DNA from: Peptoniphilus_A olsenii
GTDB taxonomy: Bacteria > Bacillota > Clostridia > Tissierellales > Peptoniphilaceae
Direction of reading: 5' to 3'
Assembly (NCBI RefSeq): GCF_040545475.1
Contig: NZ_JBEPMA010000002.1
Location: 186,001-250,000 of the forward strand
Length of the DNA stretch: 64,000 nucleotides
The position numbers and the translations under genes were made by a program. The notes below the pieces were generated by a model that was given only the letters and a program-made list of their open reading frames with translations, was not told the origin of the DNA and made no database searches. Below, in pieces: positions 38,201 to 47,181 of this stretch (position 1 is its first letter; the number at the start of each line of letters is the position of its first letter).

Positions 38201-41200
38201 AAACAAACCTCTTGCTATGGCATCTTTTTGATGTGCTCTTAATTCTATTTCAGGATTCATTCCTTCAAAAGTAAGATTAGATCCATCATATTCCCTTTGT
38301 CTTATGGAATTGAATCTTTCGTTATAATCTTCTACTAATCTATTTCTTCTTTCCACATCATCAAATATCCAGCTTTTAAATTCTTCTTTTATCATCTCTT
38401 GCTTACTTCTTGCAAGCATTGTTTCTTTTTGATTAAGCACAGATTTTTTCTTTCCATCACTGTCTTCTACTTGGTCAAATACCTTAGTATCTCTTAAATT
38501 TAAAGTATCTTCTATCAATTTGTAGGCATTTACCCTATTTGTACCATAGGTAAAAGAAGCAAGGTCATTGTCCCTATCAGAGCTTTTTCCTTCAACTCTA
38601 TATTCTCCTGTAAAGTCAGAATACTTAATATCTATATTCCACCTTGATGAAACTGGTGTTTTCAACAAATCAAACATAAATTTTTTGTAATCTTGTTCCG
38701 GTATCCATGTTGCACCCATTCTAACTGTAATCTCACTTGCATCTAGTGCTTTAGGCATTACTTCCACTAGCTTTGCTTTTTGAAAATGTAACTCTTCTAA
38801 TTCTTTTTTTAAGAGTTTACTATCCTCTAGATTTTCTTCCTTTCCTAACTCTTTTTCGATGTTTTTAATATAAGAGTCTACAACTTCAATTTTATCTCTT
38901 ATATTTCCTGACAAGTATTCATCAGCACTTACGTAAGGTCTTGAAAAATCTCCTAGATCCTTAGCAGACTTAAATGGATTTATATCATTAGGTTCAAAGG
39001 AATCTAAATTTAAAAATATTTCTCCCTTTAATTCTTCTATTAATTTATCTCTTGTTTTTCCTGTCAATTCTTCCATATAATCAAAATTTATTTTACCTTT
39101 TTGACTAATAGAGAGTACCAGAGCATCTATTGCCCTATCTGTATGATCTATTATTACAGCTTTTTTTATAGTTCTCTTGTTAAAGATATCAGATTTTCCT
39201 ATAAAGTTGCCTTCTTTATCTAATTTCTCCAAAGTTGAAATTAAAGAAAAATTGGCATCTTCTCTAAATAACTTTTTATTGGTTTTTGAATTTAGTCTTC
39301 CATGTTTGCTATTGAAATCATCGTAGAACTTATTTAGATTTTCTTGTTCTTTTTTTATCTCTTCATCTGAATAGTCTTCTTTTTGATAGGTTATAACTTT
39401 CCTTAGACTTTCATTTAATCTTAAATATTCTTTTACCTTATCTTTATCCTTTTGGTTTAAGGATATTCTTTGCATAATTGAATTTTCTCTAAAATATATT
39501 TCATCATCCACTAAAGCAAAAGAATAGTTTTTAACACTATCATCAGCTGGTATTGTTTCTTCTCCTAAATCATCATTTATTTGAGCTTCTTCATACCTAC
39601 CTTGGATATTTTTAATGGCTTTTTTTAGTCCTTCTTCTAAAGAAATATCTTTATTTTCAATACATGCAAGGCTTGTCCCAAATCTTGACGGTATTTCTTC
39701 CATAGTCCCTATTACCATCTGAGGATTATCTACAAAGTATCTATTATATATTAATCCTTTTGCATCTTTGTCTAGCTTTATCCAGTCTTCATCTATCTTT
39801 AATAGTCTATCTCTCTTTTTTAAAAAGATTATATCTGAAGTTACTTCTGTTCCAGCTACCCCTTTAAATGTAGTATTTGGTAGTCTTATTGCTCCTAAGA
39901 ACTCTGCTCTTTCCGATATATATCTTCTAACATCTTCACTTTTTTTATCCATTGTTCCTGAAGATGTTATAAAAGCAATTATGCCTCCATCCCTAACCTT
40001 ATCTAAAGTTTTAGCAAAAAAATAATCGTGAATTAGAAAGTTATTTCTTTCATACTCACGATCTGCTACTTTAAATTCTCCAAAAGGAATATTTCCTATG
40101 GCTACATCAAATAGGTTATTAGAAAAATTGGTTTCTTCAAATCCTTTTATTTGTATATTGGAATTAGGGTAAAGTTCTTTGGCAATTTGTCCACTAATGC
40201 TATCTAATTCAACTCCATAAAAGTTTGACTCTTTCATTTCTTCAGGTAGATTTCCTATAAATCTCCCTGTCCCAGCACTTGGTTCTAATATATTTCCTTT
40301 TTCAAAGCCAAGATTAGAAAGATTTTCATAGATAGCGTCTATAACTACTTTCGGCGTATAAAAAGCTGTTAGGGTTGATCCTCTTGCCCTATTATATTCT
40401 TCCCCAGTTAGATTTTCTTTTAAAAAATTTCTTGCATCAAGCCATTGACCTTCCTTTTCTTCATCAAATACATCGGAAAGTCCTCCCCAGCCAATATATT
40501 TTGCCAAAATTTCCTGTTCATCTTTTCTTGCACTTCTATTTTCTTTTTCTAAAGCCTTTAAGACATTTATAGCTTCAATGTTGTTTTTTAATCTCTGTGA
40601 AGGTGGTAGGTTTTCTTCTTCATTAATAATTTTATAGTTTTCTAAAGAAACTTCAGAAATCCCTTCTATATTTTCTCTATCAGTCCTTATTAAATTATTA
40701 TTTTCTTTCCATTCCTTATATTCTTCTAACTTCTTATCAATAGTTTCTTTTCTATGAGTGGTTAATTTCAATGAATTACCATCTCCGTCAATTTTGTCGA
40801 TTCCTTTGAGGTAAGAAAAAGGTAGAGTAAATTCCCTATAATTTTTTGGATTAGACGAACTATATACTAAAAATTCTTCCTTTTCATTATCAACTCTTAC
40901 TATAAACTGATCAGCAACAAGAGAAGATTTATTATTTATTACATCAAGGCTTTTATGTAAAAGCCCTGAATTGTCTTTTTTAACTTTTTCTTCGTTATTA
41001 TTGTCAATATCTTCAAATCTAATTTGTTCTACTAGTTCCTCTTTATCGATAGATTGTTTTTTACTTAATATATCTTTTTCACTAGATTTATATTCTTCTA
41101 AATCTTCCTTTCTTACAAAAATATTAGAAACTGGTCTTTCTCTACTATATATTACTTCAGTAATACCACTCTTATCTATTGTACTTAAAGCTAATCTACC

Positions 41201-44200
41201 CATTCCAGCTTCATTAAATTCATTTTCTTTAATTAAATATTCCTTATTTCTAAATTGAACTGGTAATCCTAAAAGACTATAATCTTCTATTTCTAACGGA
41301 ATTAATTCCTCTTTTTTTATAACTTCCAAATCAAGATCTTTGTAGTCATTAAAAAGAATTATTTCGTTTCCGGTAATAAAACCATTCATTAGTCCTGTGC
41401 TATCTTCTAATTCTATAGTTTTAGGACTTGTAGCATCGTTAATGGCGATTATAGTGTATTCTTTTCCTTTGTATCTAATACTCATACCTTCTTTAAATGG
41501 ATTTTCTTCTTGCCTTGTTCTATCATTTTCTATTTGCTGATTTAAATATCCATTTAAAAGTACTTCTCTATGTTTGTCATCAAGTAAATAAGGTAAGTTA
41601 CTTAATATGTCCTTATAACTTTTATATTTTATAGCTTGATTAGAATTTAAAATATATCCATTGTATCGTAAATTTTGTCTTAGAGTTTTTTCTTTTATAT
41701 CTAAGATTAGCTCTACATCAAAGCCTTCTTTTCCATCGATTGTCTCCTTAATACTATCTGGGATTTTTAATAGTCCTTCTTCTATTTTCTTTGATAGTAG
41801 TAAGTATTCTTCATTTTGAGGATCAAAATAGTATTCTCTTTTTTCTTTGATATCCTTATCTATTAACTTGGAAAGAACTTCTTTTTTATCTCTTATTTCT
41901 TCAATTTTTGATTTTTCTTCTTGCGATAAATTTATATTAAAAGTAATTTTATTTTCTTCATTTATATGTGCTAAATTTTGATATGCACCACTGATTTCAA
42001 GATTTTTATTAAAAACATATATATCATTATAATAATCCGGAAATTGCTGATTAAAACTTTGAACATCTATATCATAGCCTTTCTCAAATTTTGTAACTTT
42101 ATCATCAGCAATTTCAAATAATCCTTCTCTTTCCAATTCTAATACATCATTTAAATTTGTAAGGTTTACTTCTTTCATTTTGACAGTAATTTCATCAAAC
42201 AAACTGTCTATTTTTCTGCTATCCTCAAAAGATTTCCCTTTATATAAATTGTAGATCTTTCCTTGTGAGTTTTCCTTTCTTGGATAAACTCTAATTCCTG
42301 TTTCTTCTAGTTCTATATCCTTTGTTTTCTCTTTATCTACTAAAGCATAATAATATCCTACTTTTACTGCTAATTTATCTTCTACAATCTCTTTTGTTAA
42401 TTTTTCTTCTACTTCATTTCTTAATACTTCTAAAGCTTTTAAATCGCTTCCTTTAAAGGAATGTGAAAATAGTTTTAAGTCCTTATCAAAATAGGCATCA
42501 TATGAATAATATGTTATTGGATTATGGTTATTATCATATCCACTGGAAATATCTTTTATTTTTAAATATTTATTATCCTCTGTTCTAACTATATCTCCCA
42601 CTTTTATAGAGAGTATCTCCTTATCATCTTCTATATTGTTTTCAAGTGAATTATATAAATACTGTCTATATCTATTTTGGGTTCTAAGACTTAATTCTTT
42701 AACCTTATCTATTGACTTCATATCATCTGGAAGATTTCCTTGCTTATCGGCAACTTCTCTCATGATTTTTGCATATTCTCTTTGGAATACAGAGTTAAAA
42801 CTTGCTAAGGTATTATTTCCTAAGTTTTCTCTTGCCTTGATAATTTCATTTTCTAAAACTTTATCCTTAACTAATACATCAAAAATTCTATCTTCAATTT
42901 GATTTATTGAAATTATTTTTTCATCTATCTTATTTTCTTCTATAGTTTGATTAAGTTCTATCTGACTTTTTCCTATTTGTTCATAAAGAAATTCAAAGTC
43001 TCTTTGGTTGATCTCATTTCCATCACCTATGTCTATCTTATAGTGATCAACTATTTTCCCATCTACTATATGGTTAAAATAGAATTTGGAATACCCCTCC
43101 CACTTATCAGTCATCTGCCCATATTCATCTTCTCCTAAGGTCTTATTATGAAGTCTTATCTTTTCATCTATTTCCCTTATTTCATCTAATAATTCTTTAG
43201 TCAGCCTTTGTCCTGCATAATCTTTTTCTATTAGACTTGAACCCTCATTAAACTCAATTATCCAATAATCATCTTTTATATGGCTATCTAAATCAAAACC
43301 TATATTCTCTTTATTTTTATTAGTATAAAATTCCTTAAATTCTTCAAAACCATTTACTATATCATCATCTATAACTTCTTTGTTAGAATTAATTATAATA
43401 TTTGGAATATCATCATATCGACTTTGACTTTCTAAAAGGTAATATTCTCTTCCTTCTATTTCTTCCTTTTCTTTAATATAAAAAGTGTCATATATTCCCT
43501 CAAGAATAATTCCATCGTCTAACTGGTCTAAGGGTATATCTAATTGTTTTTCAAAGGCTATGGAATATATTTCTTCTTTTAAAAAGTTTGGTATAAATTC
43601 ATCATAAATGATAAGTTTTCCATCATCACCTATACTTGCTACGGACTGTCCTTGATAATAATATATAGAACTATTATTTGTTCTTTCTATATATACATCA
43701 TTATCAGTTGGAGGCAAATCATCTTGATAATTTATATACTCCTGGCTTTCTTTTTCTGTTTTATTTATTTCCTGATCTGTTTTTTTCTCCCTATTTTCTT
43801 CAAAACTTTCCTCATCTATATATCTATTCTTTTTAATAAGGTCATTAATTCTTCTTGCAACATTAGACCAAGATAGTAGTATTTCTTTTGCATTACCTTT
43901 ATTATATTTTATTCCCTTCGCATCGTGCCACTCACCACTTTCTCTTGCAGCAGATAGTGCATGAGAACTTCCACCTACGCCATATTCATTTTTCAAGAAA
44001 TCTGCTTGTTCTTTTAAATCATGCTTTTCAGTAAAAAATTCATATATTCTTTTCTTTCCATCAGAAAACCCGCTTCCTCTTTTTAGGCTTTCATCTATTT
44101 CATCTTGTGTTATAAAACTCTGAATAGGTGCAATATCCTTTAAATTTGACCTATATAATTTTCTTTCTATTTCTAAATCATTGATATCATTATAGATTCT

Positions 44201-46150
44201 AGATAATTTATAATGATGAAATCTTAAAATATCAGGATTAATCTTATATTCTTCTAAAAATACCTCGTATTCTTTTCTGAGTTTATTTATAAAATTTTTA
44301 TCTTCAAGTTTTTTCCCGAGATTTTCTTTTTCATCTGGGAAGCCTCTTCCTTTTATATCATTAAGAATCGCTAAATATCTGTCCTCAGTTTCATCAGAAA
44401 GATCTCTCTTTAAATACAATAATTTTTCTGCTATTTTTTCTCTTTCATATGTGGCACTTTCTATAACCTCCACGTTGCTAGCAAATTCTCCTCTATTTAA
44501 TAAATCATTAATATTATTAGCTAAATGTTTCCAAGAAACTATTTGCCCTTTTCTATATCTTGCCTCATCTCCATCTTTAAAAATTGCTCCTTCCTTTCCA
44601 AACCATGCAGATATCTTTCTTCCTTCAATTTCAAGACCATTGGCTCCCCTATATATTTCTTTCAAAAAGTTTGCCTGTTCTTCTAAAGATTTACCCTTAG
44701 AAAATTCTGCTATTACTGCTAATCTTCCATCTTCATGATTTCCTCCATGAATTAAAAATGTATCTATTTCTCTTTGACTTATTGGATTTGAGAAGGATAT
44801 TTGCTCTCCCTGATTTTTAGCAGAAAAAAAGGAAGTAGACTCTACTTCCTCATTTTTTAGATTAAGATTATCTCCCTTTCCCCTATTTCTTGCAGGGTCA
44901 TATCCATGTTCTTCTTCAATCTCAGATATTTCAGATAGTCCTCTTCTTTCAGTTCTTCTGTCAGACCCCAAGTTTCCATCATTTTGACTTCTTCCCTCGT
45001 GATAAAGTCCTCTATCTCTTTTTCCTTTGATAGAAGATGATCCATCAATGTCCCTTGCAAATACATTATCTGATAATCCTCTTCTTTGTTCTCCTTGAGA
45101 AAGTTCAATCTCATCCTTCCCCATCTGTTGAGTTTCTTTAAATCTATTTCCTTGGGAATTGCCATATTGGGTATTAGGACTTCCATGCCTTCCTCCAATT
45201 CTTCCATCTTGTATGTCCCTCCCTGTCTCTCGAAGGAATTCTCCTTGACGATTGGTGTGTAAATCCCCTCCTCCATGAGGTATTCCTTGCCTGCCAATGT
45301 TAATTTCTCTTTCATCTTCCAAGCCTCCTTTAAAATTTATTTCACCGTTTATATCAGAACTTAATTTATTATAACGCTCCTTAAGCTCTTTTGTCTGCTC
45401 CAAATCTTTTCTTTCTTGAATTTTCTCTAAAATTTCTAATCTTTTTATTTCACTTCCCAAATCAAGTAAGATATTTTTACTTATATTAGCACCTATACTT
45501 AATACTTTGTCTATGTCCGAACTTGATATTTTAGACAGTAAAGATAAGTTTTCTTCTTTTAGCTGATATGAGACCTCCATTCTCTCGCTTATGGAAATTT
45601 TTACGGATTCTTTTAACAAATTAAAAAGGTCTACCTTTTGAATGCTTTTTAAACTTTCATCAGATAGACTTTCTAAAATTTTATTGAATTTTCCTCTAAC
45701 ATTACTTTCTACTAAGGCATCAATTTTATCTTCTTGGCTTAATAGAAGCTTACTATCTTTTTCTTTAAACTTATCTATCAGTTCATCTAGCAAGTCTAAA
45801 TGCTTTTTGCTATCATATTTCCATAACTTTACCTCAGAAATATTATGATTAATACTTACTGTTTGCCTTATGTCGAAGATATATTTTATCCTTCCACTAT
45901 CTATATCTAAAAGTGGTATTCCTTTTTCGCCTCTTTTAACGCTTCTACCTATACTTTTCCAATAATCAAATTCTGCACAGGCTGTTGCTTTTGGATCCAT
46001 ATTGTATATAGATATTTGATGTATATATGGATACTTATAGTTATTGCCTGATACTTTTAAATATTCCTCATATTTTTTTATATCTTTCTTAAATTCTTCT
46101 TTTACAAGATAGATTGATCTGCTTAAATCTACTATATCATATCTTGGCAT
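35219..46150 (-). CDS. Giant fused protein: ArdC-like N-terminus, N6-adenine methylase, SNF2/DEAH helicase
   Basis: 3643 residues. The N-terminus resembles ArdC/LtrC-type domains (about 1-90). A Gly/Arg-rich spacer lies at about 280-410. Two copies of a similar about 90-residue module sit near 450-560 and 690-790 (both with EEQANFLK/KEQADFLK and a SWxxxARxINDL-like end). The methylase has LEPSAGTGRF (about 1952) and GNIPFG (about 2017). The helicase has Walker A HEVGAGKT (about 2657), IDEAHAY (about 2818), ATGTPVSNS and QRAGRIVRQG (about 3146). Near the C-terminus is a DxDxDG calcium-type motif (about 3575). Such proteins are hallmarks of Tn1549/CTn-type ICEs and are thought to protect or remodel entering DNA. 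AGGAGGG precedes the ATG. Confidence 0.93.
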   Translation of the reverse strand: MPRYDIVDLSRSIYLVKEEFKKDIKKYEEYLKVSGNNYKYPYIHQISIYNMDPKATACAEFDYWKSIGRSVKRGEKGIPLLDIDSGRIKYIFDIRQTVSINHNISEVKLWKYDSKKHLDLLDELIDKFKEKDSKLLLSQEDKIDALVESNVRGKFNKILESLSDESLKSIQKVDLFNLLKESVKISISERMEVSYQLKEENLSLLSKISSSDIDKVLSIGANISKNILLDLGSEIKRLEILEKIQERKDLEQTKELKERYNKLSSDINGEINFKGGLEDEREINIGRQGIPHGGGDLHTNRQGEFLRETGRDIQDGRIGGRHGSPNTQYGNSQGNRFKETQQMGKDEIELSQGEQRRGLSDNVFARDIDGSSSIKGKRDRGLYHEGRSQNDGNLGSDRRTERRGLSEISEIEEEHGYDPARNRGKGDNLNLKNEEVESTSFFSAKNQGEQISFSNPISQREIDTFLIHGGNHEDGRLAVIAEFSKGKSLEEQANFLKEIYRGANGLEIEGRKISAWFGKEGAIFKDGDEARYRKGQIVSWKHLANNINDLLNRGEFASNVEVIESATYEREKIAEKLLYLKRDLSDETEDRYLAILNDIKGRGFPDEKENLGKKLEDKNFINKLRKEYEVFLEEYKINPDILRFHHYKLSRIYNDINDLEIERKLYRSNLKDIAPIQSFITQDEIDESLKRGSGFSDGKKRIYEFFTEKHDLKEQADFLKNEYGVGGSSHALSAARESGEWHDAKGIKYNKGNAKEILLSWSNVARRINDLIKKNRYIDEESFEENREKKTDQEINKTEKESQEYINYQDDLPPTDNDVYIERTNNSSIYYYQGQSVASIGDDGKLIIYDEFIPNFLKEEIYSIAFEKQLDIPLDQLDDGIILEGIYDTFYIKEKEEIEGREYYLLESQSRYDDIPNIIINSNKEVIDDDIVNGFEEFKEFYTNKNKENIGFDLDSHIKDDYWIIEFNEGSSLIEKDYAGQRLTKELLDEIREIDEKIRLHNKTLGEDEYGQMTDKWEGYSKFYFNHIVDGKIVDHYKIDIGDGNEINQRDFEFLYEQIGKSQIELNQTIEENKIDEKIISINQIEDRIFDVLVKDKVLENEIIKARENLGNNTLASFNSVFQREYAKIMREVADKQGNLPDDMKSIDKVKELSLRTQNRYRQYLYNSLENNIEDDKEILSIKVGDIVRTEDNKYLKIKDISSGYDNNHNPITYYSYDAYFDKDLKLFSHSFKGSDLKALEVLRNEVEEKLTKEIVEDKLAVKVGYYYALVDKEKTKDIELEETGIRVYPRKENSQGKIYNLYKGKSFEDSRKIDSLFDEITVKMKEVNLTNLNDVLELEREGLFEIADDKVTKFEKGYDIDVQSFNQQFPDYYNDIYVFNKNLEISGAYQNLAHINEENKITFNINLSQEEKSKIEEIRDKKEVLSKLIDKDIKEKREYYFDPQNEEYLLLSKKIEEGLLKIPDSIKETIDGKEGFDVELILDIKEKTLRQNLRYNGYILNSNQAIKYKSYKDILSNLPYLLDDKHREVLLNGYLNQQIENDRTRQEENPFKEGMSIRYKGKEYTIIAINDATSPKTIELEDSTGLMNGFITGNEIILFNDYKDLDLEVIKKEELIPLEIEDYSLLGLPVQFRNKEYLIKENEFNEAGMGRLALSTIDKSGITEVIYSRERPVSNIFVRKEDLEEYKSSEKDILSKKQSIDKEELVEQIRFEDIDNNNEEKVKKDNSGLLHKSLDVINNKSSLVADQFIVRVDNEKEEFLVYSSSNPKNYREFTLPFSYLKGIDKIDGDGNSLKLTTHRKETIDKKLEEYKEWKENNNLIRTDRENIEGISEVSLENYKIINEEENLPPSQRLKNNIEAINVLKALEKENRSARKDEQEILAKYIGWGGLSDVFDEEKEGQWLDARNFLKENLTGEEYNRARGSTLTAFYTPKVVIDAIYENLSNLGFEKGNILEPSAGTGRFIGNLPEEMKESNFYGVELDSISGQIAKELYPNSNIQIKGFEETNFSNNLFDVAIGNIPFGEFKVADREYERNNFLIHDYFFAKTLDKVRDGGIIAFITSSGTMDKKSEDVRRYISERAEFLGAIRLPNTTFKGVAGTEVTSDIIFLKKRDRLLKIDEDWIKLDKDAKGLIYNRYFVDNPQMVIGTMEEIPSRFGTSLACIENKDISLEEGLKKAIKNIQGRYEEAQINDDLGEETIPADDSVKNYSFALVDDEIYFRENSIMQRISLNQKDKDKVKEYLRLNESLRKVITYQKEDYSDEEIKKEQENLNKFYDDFNSKHGRLNSKTNKKLFREDANFSLISTLEKLDKEGNFIGKSDIFNKRTIKKAVIIDHTDRAIDALVLSISQKGKINFDYMEELTGKTRDKLIEELKGEIFLNLDSFEPNDINPFKSAKDLGDFSRPYVSADEYLSGNIRDKIEVVDSYIKNIEKELGKEENLEDSKLLKKELEELHFQKAKLVEVMPKALDASEITVRMGATWIPEQDYKKFMFDLLKTPVSSRWNIDIKYSDFTGEYRVEGKSSDRDNDLASFTYGTNRVNAYKLIEDTLNLRDTKVFDQVEDSDGKKKSVLNQKETMLARSKQEMIKEEFKSWIFDDVERRNRLVEDYNERFNSIRQREYDGSNLTFEGMNPEIELRAHQKDAIARGLFGGNTLLAHEVGAGKTFEMIGIAMESKRLGMSNKSMFVVPNHIVEQFGREFNELYPGANVLCATEKDFTPDRRKRFCSRIATGSFDAVIIGHSQFEKIPISKERQEYELQGQIDEIIDYIDEYKRERDQRFTVKQLEKTKKKLETKLEKLNADYKKDDVVTFEELGVDKLFIDEAHAYKNLYLFSKMRNVAGITSTDSQKSSDMLMKCRYMDEITNNKGLVFATGTPVSNSMAELYTMQRYLQYDELKKMKLQHFDSWASTFGETITAIELNPEGNGYRSKTRFAKFYNLPELMNTVKGFMDIKTADVLNLPTPIAHYETIKTKPTEEQKEILETFSERADKVRDKQVDSSVDNMLLITNDGKKMALDQRLINPLLPDDPNSKVNTCIKNVFSIWDKYKDKKSAQLIFCDMSTPSSDFNIYDDIKTKLIEMGVPENEIEFIHKAKNNMEKDAIFDKVRKGEIRVLLGSTQKMGAGTNAQDKLIAIHDLDIPWRPADLSQRAGRIVRQGNENKEVHIFRYVTENTFDAYLFQTLENKQKYISQIMTSKTPVRVAEDVDEATLNYAEIKALATGNPLIKEKMDLDVEVSKLKMLESNFKSNLYKLEDKVVKFYPKEIERLKERIENLKEDIKNVEPYREVDKNLKEDNKFTSLIIDGKKYIDKKIAGEFLLNKIKGVKIYREMDKDGEKIGEYRNFDLSIKYDSFFNKYNFILKGKGEYRGEFGTDEIGNITRMDNVLDKLPERLENTISKLKDTEEQFQTAKIEIQKTFPQAELLKDKTLRLAEVNNLLDMGKSEDISQDNPLLEEVKEELIDFLNREYDEENRLEDFDTIFPDLTDIGIAYTTTPDEKHEIQVSLDLINYKMNTYVDKNLIDSFQYTYDPLDASDLKELVQLKTSIGFWNFSELVSVNEEKLREVMGLEIDDDGNFYDPLSKDMDLDGIIDRNDADFRDSKVQEIGDFERKEKTSIMDKLKEYKGNLAVNNNIKEINNSEPCGR

Positions 46151-46291
46151 TTTATCCCTCCTCTTTATAGTGATAAAAATGTACTATATTTTATACCTTT
46201 ATTTATTAAACTTTATTTCTTTCTATTTTTTTAATTTCTGTAAGCAAAAGATAACTTTAAAATGTCATTTACGCTATCTTTTTATTGCATT

Positions 46292-46326
46292 AAAAAAACG
46301 ATTAGAATTTTTTTCTTTTCTAATCG
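46292..46326 (-). terminator. Terminator after the ToxN-like locus
   Basis: Minus-strand stem CGATTAGAA...TTCTAATCG (46299-46326) followed by seven T residues. It separates the toxin cassette from the giant methylase-helicase gene downstream. Confidence 0.75.
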
Positions 46327-46343
46327 CTTTAACTGCCTTTATC

Positions 46344-46903
46344 CTATTGCTTCCAGTCCAACATTGCTTTTTCTATCTCTGAAAAATTACAATTTGCTCT
46401 TCTTATAATTCCTGTTTTCTTTTGCTTTTGGTATATTTTTTCTACCTTTATCAAGACCTTTGTTTTTACCTTTAAACAAAAAGCATATTCTTTTTGAAAT
46501 AAGTCTTTATATCTGATATCCTCAAGCTCATTAAATTCAATTCTTTCATAACAATCAGCCGGTACAGGAATCATTTTCTTAATATCCAATATAGATATTA
46601 TGTGCATTTTTCTTTATCAGAATAATATTTGTAAATATCTCCATCTATAGTAATACTATTATCGATCACTTCATAAATTAAAAAATGCTCATCAGAAACA
46701 TTCTTCCATTTTTTGTGTTTTTCCTTTGCAGAAGAAATTGGAATAAAATAATTATAATTTTCTATACCAACAATAATTCCAACAAATGGTTTTATACTGT
46801 TTCTATACGATGGATTATAATATACTTCTGAATCTACTTTATTTAGATATTCAAGGTAATCAGAGTTTACAGTATAAAATCCATATTTTATAACTTCTAC
46901 CAT
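46344..46903 (-). pseudogene. ToxN/AbiQ-family type III toxin, split by a frameshift
   Basis: The first frame starts at 46903 behind AGGAG and gives 101 residues (FYTVNSDYLEYL ... PFVGIIVGIENYNYFIPIS), matching the N-terminal half of ToxN/AbiQ endoribonucleases. It stops at 46598. The second frame (46607-46344) continues the family sequence without loss (LDIKKMIPVPADCYERI ... ANCNFSEIEKAMLDWK). The shift is at a run of five A (GAAAAATG); a sixth A would restore one reading frame of about 185 residues, the normal family length. It could be a disrupted toxin, a slippage-controlled toxin or a sequencing error. The upstream RNA repeats and terminator form the usual type III layout. Confidence 0.82.
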
Positions 46904-46911
46904 TGTTTTCT

Positions 46912-46944
46912 CCTAAAAAAACAGAGAGGTTTTATCCTCTCTGT
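46912..46944 (-). terminator. Terminator between ToxI-like RNA and toxin gene
   Basis: Minus-strand ACAGAGAGG-ATAAAA-CCTCTCTGT (46921-46944) followed by a T run (to 46915). It is perfectly placed between the RNA repeats and the toxin ribosome site, as in type III loci, where limited read-through sets the toxin:RNA ratio. Confidence 0.88.
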
Positions 46945-47034
46945 TTGCTTTAATGCTTCACCTTTGGGATATAGGTAGTGAGACACCTTCTTTAATGTTC
47001 CACCTTTAACGGTAGCGGGACACCATCTTTATCT
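46945..47034 (-). ncRNA. ToxI-like type III antitoxin RNA with two repeats
   Basis: Two imperfect tandem units on the minus strand: 46994-47030 (37 nt) and 46952-46993 (42 nt), sharing AAAGA-GGTGTC-C-CTACC and AAAGGTG-A-CATT. A perfect promoter lies upstream, and a terminator and a ToxN-family gene downstream. In this class the repeats are cut into pseudoknotted units that bind and inhibit ToxN. The extra 5 nt in the second unit are in the middle. Confidence 0.8.
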
Positions 47035-47040
47035 GATAAG

Positions 47041-47069
47041 AGTATAACATATATTTATAGTTATGTCAA
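47041..47069 (-). promoter_or_regulatory. Consensus promoter of the ToxI-like RNA
   Basis: Minus strand: TTGACA (47064-47069), 17-bp spacer, TATACT (47041-47046). Predicted start near 47034, immediately before the first repeat. Confidence 0.85.
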
Positions 47070-47181
47070 ATCAGTAAATTTCCTAATGCCTACTCTTTTA
47101 TCACTTATATTATACCCTATTTCTTTCATAAATCACTCTTTTCTTCATTCCTATAACCGTATTCAATTTTTTATAATTAAT

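Noticed and set aside
44857..45315. A 152-codon open frame on the minus strand inside the giant methylase-helicase gene
   Set aside because: It overlaps the Gly/Arg-rich spacer of the giant protein in another frame. Its lysine/glutamate/methionine pattern is what that biased DNA yields by chance, and no ribosome site precedes it.
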